A stretch of 64,000 bases of DNA from Proteiniclasticum sp. Lineage in GTDB: Bacteria; Bacillota; Clostridia; Clostridiales; Clostridiaceae. The notes under the pieces were generated by a model, which worked only from the letters and a program-made list of their open reading frames with translations, made no database searches and was not told where the DNA came from. The stretch is from NCBI RefSeq assembly GCF_003514505.1, contig NZ_DOPX01000019.1:62001-126000 (forward strand), in the 5' to 3' direction. Below, in pieces: positions 61,074 to 64,000 of this stretch; positions within the stretch are counted from its first letter, which is position 1; each line of letters starts with the position of its first letter. The position numbers were made by a program, and so were the translations under genes.

Positions 61074-62096
61074 CTACTTGAACTGCTTCAGGAAACGCAT
61101 ATCGCTTTCATACAGCAGCCTGATGTCATCGATACCGAATTTCTGCATGGTCATACGGTCCAGACCGAAGCCAAAAGCGAAACCGGAATAGACTTCAGGA
61201 TCAATACCACCTTTTTTGAGCACTTCAGGATGCACCATACCGCAGCCCAGAAGTTCCATGAACCCTTCCCCCTTGCATACTTTGCAGCCTTCTCCATGAC
61301 ATACGAAGCAAGTACCATCCATTTCAGCGGAAGGCTCAGTGAATGGAAAGTGATGGGGCCTGAACTTGGTGATGATATCATCTCCGAACATCTTCTTTAC
61401 AAAAAGATCTAAAGTGCCTTTAAGATCTGCAAAAGTGATTCCTTTGTCTATAACCAGTCCTTCGATCTGGTAGAAGATGGGAGAATGCGTTGCGTCCACA
61501 TCATCGGATCTGTATACTTTTCCTGGAGATATCATCTTGATGGGCGGTTTCTGGTTCTCTATGGTTCGGATCTGCACTGGAGAAGTCTGTGTTCTTAACA
61601 CCACCTGATCGTCAATATAGAAGGTATCCTGTTCCCCTCTTGCGGGATGATCCTTCGGGATGTTCAGCGCTTCAAAATTATAGTAATCCAGTTCTACTTC
61701 GGGTCCCTCTTCAATGGTGAATCCCATTTCCAGGAAGATATTCTCAATCTTTTCCATGGTCATCATGAGGGGATGTTTGCCGCCCATGGGAGATTTTACA
61801 CCAGGAAGGGTAATGTCTATGACTTCATTTTTTAACTTCGCGTCAGTTGCCCGTTCTTTCAGGCTCTCTTTCACGAAGCGGATTTTTTCCTCCAGCTCCT
61901 CTTTCGCTTCATTGACCAATTTACCGATAAGGGGCCTCTCCTCTGCGCTGAGGCTGCCCATACTTCGAAGAATCTGGGTGAATTCTCCTTTCTTCCCTAG
62001 CACCTCCACACGCAACTTTTCCAGTTCTTCACTGGTGGAGAGTGCGGCCAGTTTTTCATTGAATTTCTGCTTTATGGCGTCAATTTGTTCTCTCAT
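61074..62096 (-). CDS. pheS: Phenylalanyl-tRNA synthetase alpha subunit
   Basis: 340 aa class II synthetase. PRVSPVQ-like TQTSPVQIRTIE, FRPHHFPFTEPSAEMD, and GFGLDRMTM. Carries a four-Cys knuckle (CFVCHGEGCKVCKGEGF) between motifs, common in clostridial enzymes. Coiled coil at the N terminus for tRNA. AGGAGGAAC before ATG; first gene after the T-box. Confidence 0.97.
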   Translation of the reverse strand: MREQIDAIKQKFNEKLAALSTSEELEKLRVEVLGKKGEFTQILRSMGSLSAEERPLIGKLVNEAKEELEEKIRFVKESLKERATDAKLKNEVIDITLPGVKSPMGGKHPLMMTMEKIENIFLEMGFTIEEGPEVELDYYNFEALNIPKDHPARGEQDTFYIDDQVVLRTQTSPVQIRTIENQKPPIKMISPGKVYRSDDVDATHSPIFYQIEGLVIDKGITFADLKGTLDLFVKKMFGDDIITKFRPHHFPFTEPSAEMDGTCFVCHGEGCKVCKGEGFMELLGCGMVHPEVLKKGGIDPEVYSGFAFGFGLDRMTMQKFGIDDIRLLYESDMRFLKQFK

Positions 62097-62117
62097 ATGT
62101 TCCTCCTATCAAAATAA

Positions 62118-62370
62118 ATAAAAAATCCGTCCCTAATAAAAATAGGGACGGATTGCTTCCGTGGTACCACCCTGATTGACAGAATTCTTCTGTCCGCTCA
62201 GTTAAATATATCGGTTTACCCGTCAGAGACTACTTCATTTCCCCTCTGATGCTCCAAAGTGAACTTCGCTGTATCTTTCCATAAAAAGCTTTCAGTCCAT
62301 GGCTTTTTTTCCCTAACTGGAAGGGTTACAGGTACTCTCTTCATCCTTGCACAGTATTCAGTTTGAGTTC
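62118..62370 (-). promoter_or_regulatory. T-box leader of pheST
   Basis: The conserved T-box sequence GGGTGGTACCACGGAAG (minus strand, around 62157-62174) is followed by a strong terminator, stem AATCCGTCCCT / AGGGACGGATT (62124-62153), T-rich tail. The 5' part (62190-62370) can fold as stem I to III. A TTC triplet followed by A at 62261-62263 is a candidate Phe specifier codon, not proven by eye. Uncharged tRNA-Phe would favour readthrough. Confidence 0.92.
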
Positions 62371-62376
62371 TAATCT

Positions 62377-62405
62377 ATTATAAAAGGTATTTTACAAATG
62401 TGCAA
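62377..62405 (-). promoter_or_regulatory. Promoter of pheST
   Basis: Minus strand TTGCAC (62400-62405), 17-nt spacer, TATAAT (62377-62382), just before the T-box leader. Confidence 0.8.
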
Positions 62406-62476
62406 GCCATTCTCATAGACTTTCCTATGATCCTTTTACAATGCCTAGCGATAAGCTTGATTGCGGTTTATGAGCA

Positions 62477-62503
62477 GCAAAAAGTCTCCACTAGAGAGAC
62501 TTT
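62477..62503 (-). terminator. Terminator overlapping the end of the methyltransferase gene
   Basis: Minus strand stem AAAGTCTC / GAGACTTT with 7-nt loop and TTTTTGC; the 5' arm is inside the last codons of the gene. Confidence 0.75.
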
Positions 62504-63294
62504 CCTTGAGTCTGACGAACCTTTTCGAATAGAATAACAGATGCTGCAACAGCAGCATTAAGACTTTCAGCACCTCCAGGCATTGGGATTTTCAGAAGCA
62601 CTTCAGCGCGTTCTTGAATATCCATTGTCACTCCGCTGCCTTCGTTGCCAATGACGAGAATCAGGTTCTTTGTGAGATCTTCCTCATAAATACTTTTTGT
62701 TGCATCCAAGCTCGTAACTGCAAGTTTATAACCTTGATTCTGGAGGGTTTTGAGCATCATTTCCCCGTCACTATATATTGGAAGATGAAAAATAGAACCC
62801 ATGGAGCTTCTGAGGACTTTGTCACTGTATGGATCCACGGTGTTCCTCCCAAGGAGAATCCCCCCTGCTTCTGCTGCGTGGGCAGAGCGGATGATGGTGC
62901 CAAGGTTACCTGGATCCTGAAGTCCATCCAGGTAAATGTACATGGAGTTCCTGAAAGGACCTGCATCAGTTATATTTGAGTCTTCATCCATATGGACAAC
63001 GCCAACCACCCCTTGGGGGTGCACCGTAGACGACAGCTCTTTTAATAAAGCTTCTTGTACGGCATATATCTCCTCTCCTTTAAGATAAGGTTCGATATAC
63101 TTTCTGAAGTCCTCTTCTTTTTCAGGAACATAAAAGATTTTATCTATTATTTTTCCGGATTTCAGGGCTTCCTCGAGAAACCGGAATCCTTCCACAAGAT
63201 ACAGCTGGTTCTCGTTTCTATGCTTTTTCTCTTTGAGTTTTTTTGTAGCTTTAATGATGGGATTTGTTTTACTCTCAATCCGATGATCAGTCAT
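62491..63294 (-). CDS. TrmH/SpoU-family RNA 2'-O-methyltransferase
   Basis: 267 aa. N-terminal substrate-binding domain (KNENQLYLVEGFRFLEEAL-like) and C-terminal SPOUT knot with LQDPGNLGTIIRSAHA, ILVIGNEGSGV and IPMPGGAESLNAAVAASV. Methylates rRNA (RlmB-type) or tRNA; exact target not decidable. Overlaps ktrA by 8 nt. Confidence 0.9.
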   Translation of the reverse strand: MTDHRIESKTNPIIKATKKLKEKKHRNENQLYLVEGFRFLEEALKSGKIIDKIFYVPEKEEDFRKYIEPYLKGEEIYAVQEALLKELSSTVHPQGVVGVVHMDEDSNITDAGPFRNSMYIYLDGLQDPGNLGTIIRSAHAAEAGGILLGRNTVDPYSDKVLRSSMGSIFHLPIYSDGEMMLKTLQNQGYKLAVTSLDATKSIYEEDLTKNLILVIGNEGSGVTMDIQERAEVLLKIPMPGGAESLNAAVAASVILFEKVRQTQGKSL

Positions 63295-63952
63295 TTGTTA
63301 CTAACCCTTCAATTTTAGAGAGGTCATCAATGGAACCAATAACAACAAGAATGTCATCGGTATCCACCAGATCTGTAGCACGGGGTGAGATGTTGATGTC
63401 TGTTCCAGATTTTATGGCCATGATATTGATGCCATATTTTGCCCGAACATCAAGGGTCTTGATGTCTTTTCCAATCCAAGGCTCAGGCGCTTTAACTTCT
63501 ATGATGGAATAGTCTGGTGAAAGTTCAATAAAATCCAGAATATTGGAAGATACAAGATTGTGTGCTACTCGTACACCCATATCGTACTCTGGAAGGATCA
63601 CCCGGTCTGCACCGATTTTTGTGAGAAGCTTTGCATGCATCTCATTGGTCGCTTTCGCGATGACTTTCTTTACGCCAGCTTCTTTCAGGTTCAGCGTCAC
63701 CATGATGGAAGACTGGATATTGCTGCCGATGGAAACAACGGCGATATCAAAGTTTCGGACCCCTAACGTTCTTAATGCATACTCATCCGTGGCATCCATC
63801 TGAACTGCATGGGTGACGGAATCCGAAATTTCTTGTACAGTGGTTTCGTCATCATCAACAGCCAGCACATCATATCCCATCTGAAACAGTGTTTTTGCGA
63901 CACTTTCACCAAATCTGCCTAATCCGATTACAATAAATTGTTTTGCTTTCAT
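63287..63952 (-). CDS. ktrA: Potassium uptake regulatory subunit KtrA/TrkA
   Basis: 221 aa. RCK N domain with FIVIGLGRFGESVAKTL (6-22) and VDDDET (NAD/ATP pocket), RCK C domain from about 135. Gates the KtrB channel in response to nucleotides. AAGGAGA 6 nt before ATG, 10 nt after the ktrB stop. Confidence 0.93.
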   Translation of the reverse strand: MKAKQFIVIGLGRFGESVAKTLFQMGYDVLAVDDDETTVQEISDSVTHAVQMDATDEYALRTLGVRNFDIAVVSIGSNIQSSIMVTLNLKEAGVKKVIAKATNEMHAKLLTKIGADRVILPEYDMGVRVAHNLVSSNILDFIELSPDYSIIEVKAPEPWIGKDIKTLDVRAKYGINIMAIKSGTDINISPRATDLVDTDDILVVIGSIDDLSKIEGLVTND

Positions 63953-63962
63953 GTCTGTCTCC

Positions 63963-64000
63963 TTATCCTATCAGAAGTTTGCCTTCTGGATATTTAATAT
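63963..64000 (-). CDS. ktrB: C-terminal end of a KtrB/TrkH-type potassium channel (partial)
   Basis: The minus strand before ktrA reads IKYPEGKLLIG then TAA (63963-63965), the KYPEGKxxxG end typical of KtrB. The rest lies outside the window. Recognised from 11 codons and the ktrA neighbour only. Confidence 0.7.
   Translation of the reverse strand, partial: IKYPEGKLLIG

Noticed and set aside
1..64000. CRISPR arrays, rRNA and tRNA genes
   Set aside because: Read for regularly spaced repeats and for tRNA-like cloverleaf and TTCRA motifs in intergenic spaces; none seen.

Overview
The window looks like chromosomal DNA from an anaerobic, amino-acid-fermenting member of the Clostridia (Firmicutes). 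Supporting signs are strong AAGGAGG-type ribosome binding sites, frequent GTG/TTG starts, sigma-A promoters close to consensus, a T-box leader on pheST, a Bacillus-type LexA box at recA, RNase Y, MutS2, FloA/NfeD, an HPr with His15/Ser46, and an indolepyruvate:ferredoxin oxidoreductase next to a phosphotransacylase. I cannot assign a genus from sequence reading alone. I see no rRNA, tRNA, CRISPR array or intact insertion sequence.

Layout. (1) 1-10985, plus strand: a 12-gene cobalamin operon. It opens with what appears to be the 3' end of a cobalamin riboswitch and a terminator. Genes follow for amidation (cbiA, cobQ), aminopropanol arm synthesis and attachment (cobD, cbiB), nucleotide loop assembly (cobU, cobS), a BtuFCD-type corrinoid ABC importer and a corrinoid adenosyltransferase. 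Between cbiA and cobU sits a CblT/CblS-like pair (alpha-ribazole uptake and kinase); no cobT is present here. (2) 11198-19100, plus strand: a ten-gene Mrp/Mbh-type cation/proton antiporter operon. MrpA is split into MbhD- and MbhE-like genes, and two large NuoL-like paralogs close the operon. (3) 19101-21199: AT-rich, gene-poor DNA with one tyrosine recombinase, flanked by near-identical direct repeats, with a tandem palindromic operator on its promoter. This is the most likely accessory piece of the window.

(4) 21200-30157, minus strand: a run of secreted lipoproteins (two of unknown function, one PstS-like, one chagasin-family protease inhibitor), the NfeD-FloA membrane cluster with an extra stand-alone NfeD OB domain, an esterase and another lipoprotein. 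(5) 30305-38055: purB, an MBL hydrolase, HPr, a IIA-Glc-like protein lacking one conserved His, an aminotransferase, a PHP phosphoesterase, an isolated eutS-eutP pair (plus strand) and an MFS permease. (6) 38208-48109: rny, recA (consensus promoter plus SOS box), a TPR protein, a phosphohexomutase, an Orn/Lys/Arg-type decarboxylase, a DUF218 protein, an acyl-ACP thioesterase and idi.

(7) 48173-57812, minus strand: ptb-iorA-iorB, which would convert 2-keto acids to acyl-CoA and then acyl phosphate, then a four-gene operon U32 protease - mutS2 - DUF523 - FMN alpha-hydroxyacid dehydrogenase-like. (8) 57857-64000, minus strand: zapA, T-box-controlled pheS-pheT, a TrmH-family methyltransferase, ktrA and the last codons of ktrB.

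Most of the window is ordinary core genome. The parts that most reward a second look are the integrase island with its repeats and operator, the split Mrp operon with paired NuoL-like subunits, the alpha-ribazole salvage genes inside the B12 operon, the isolated eutSP pair and the His-deficient IIA protein.
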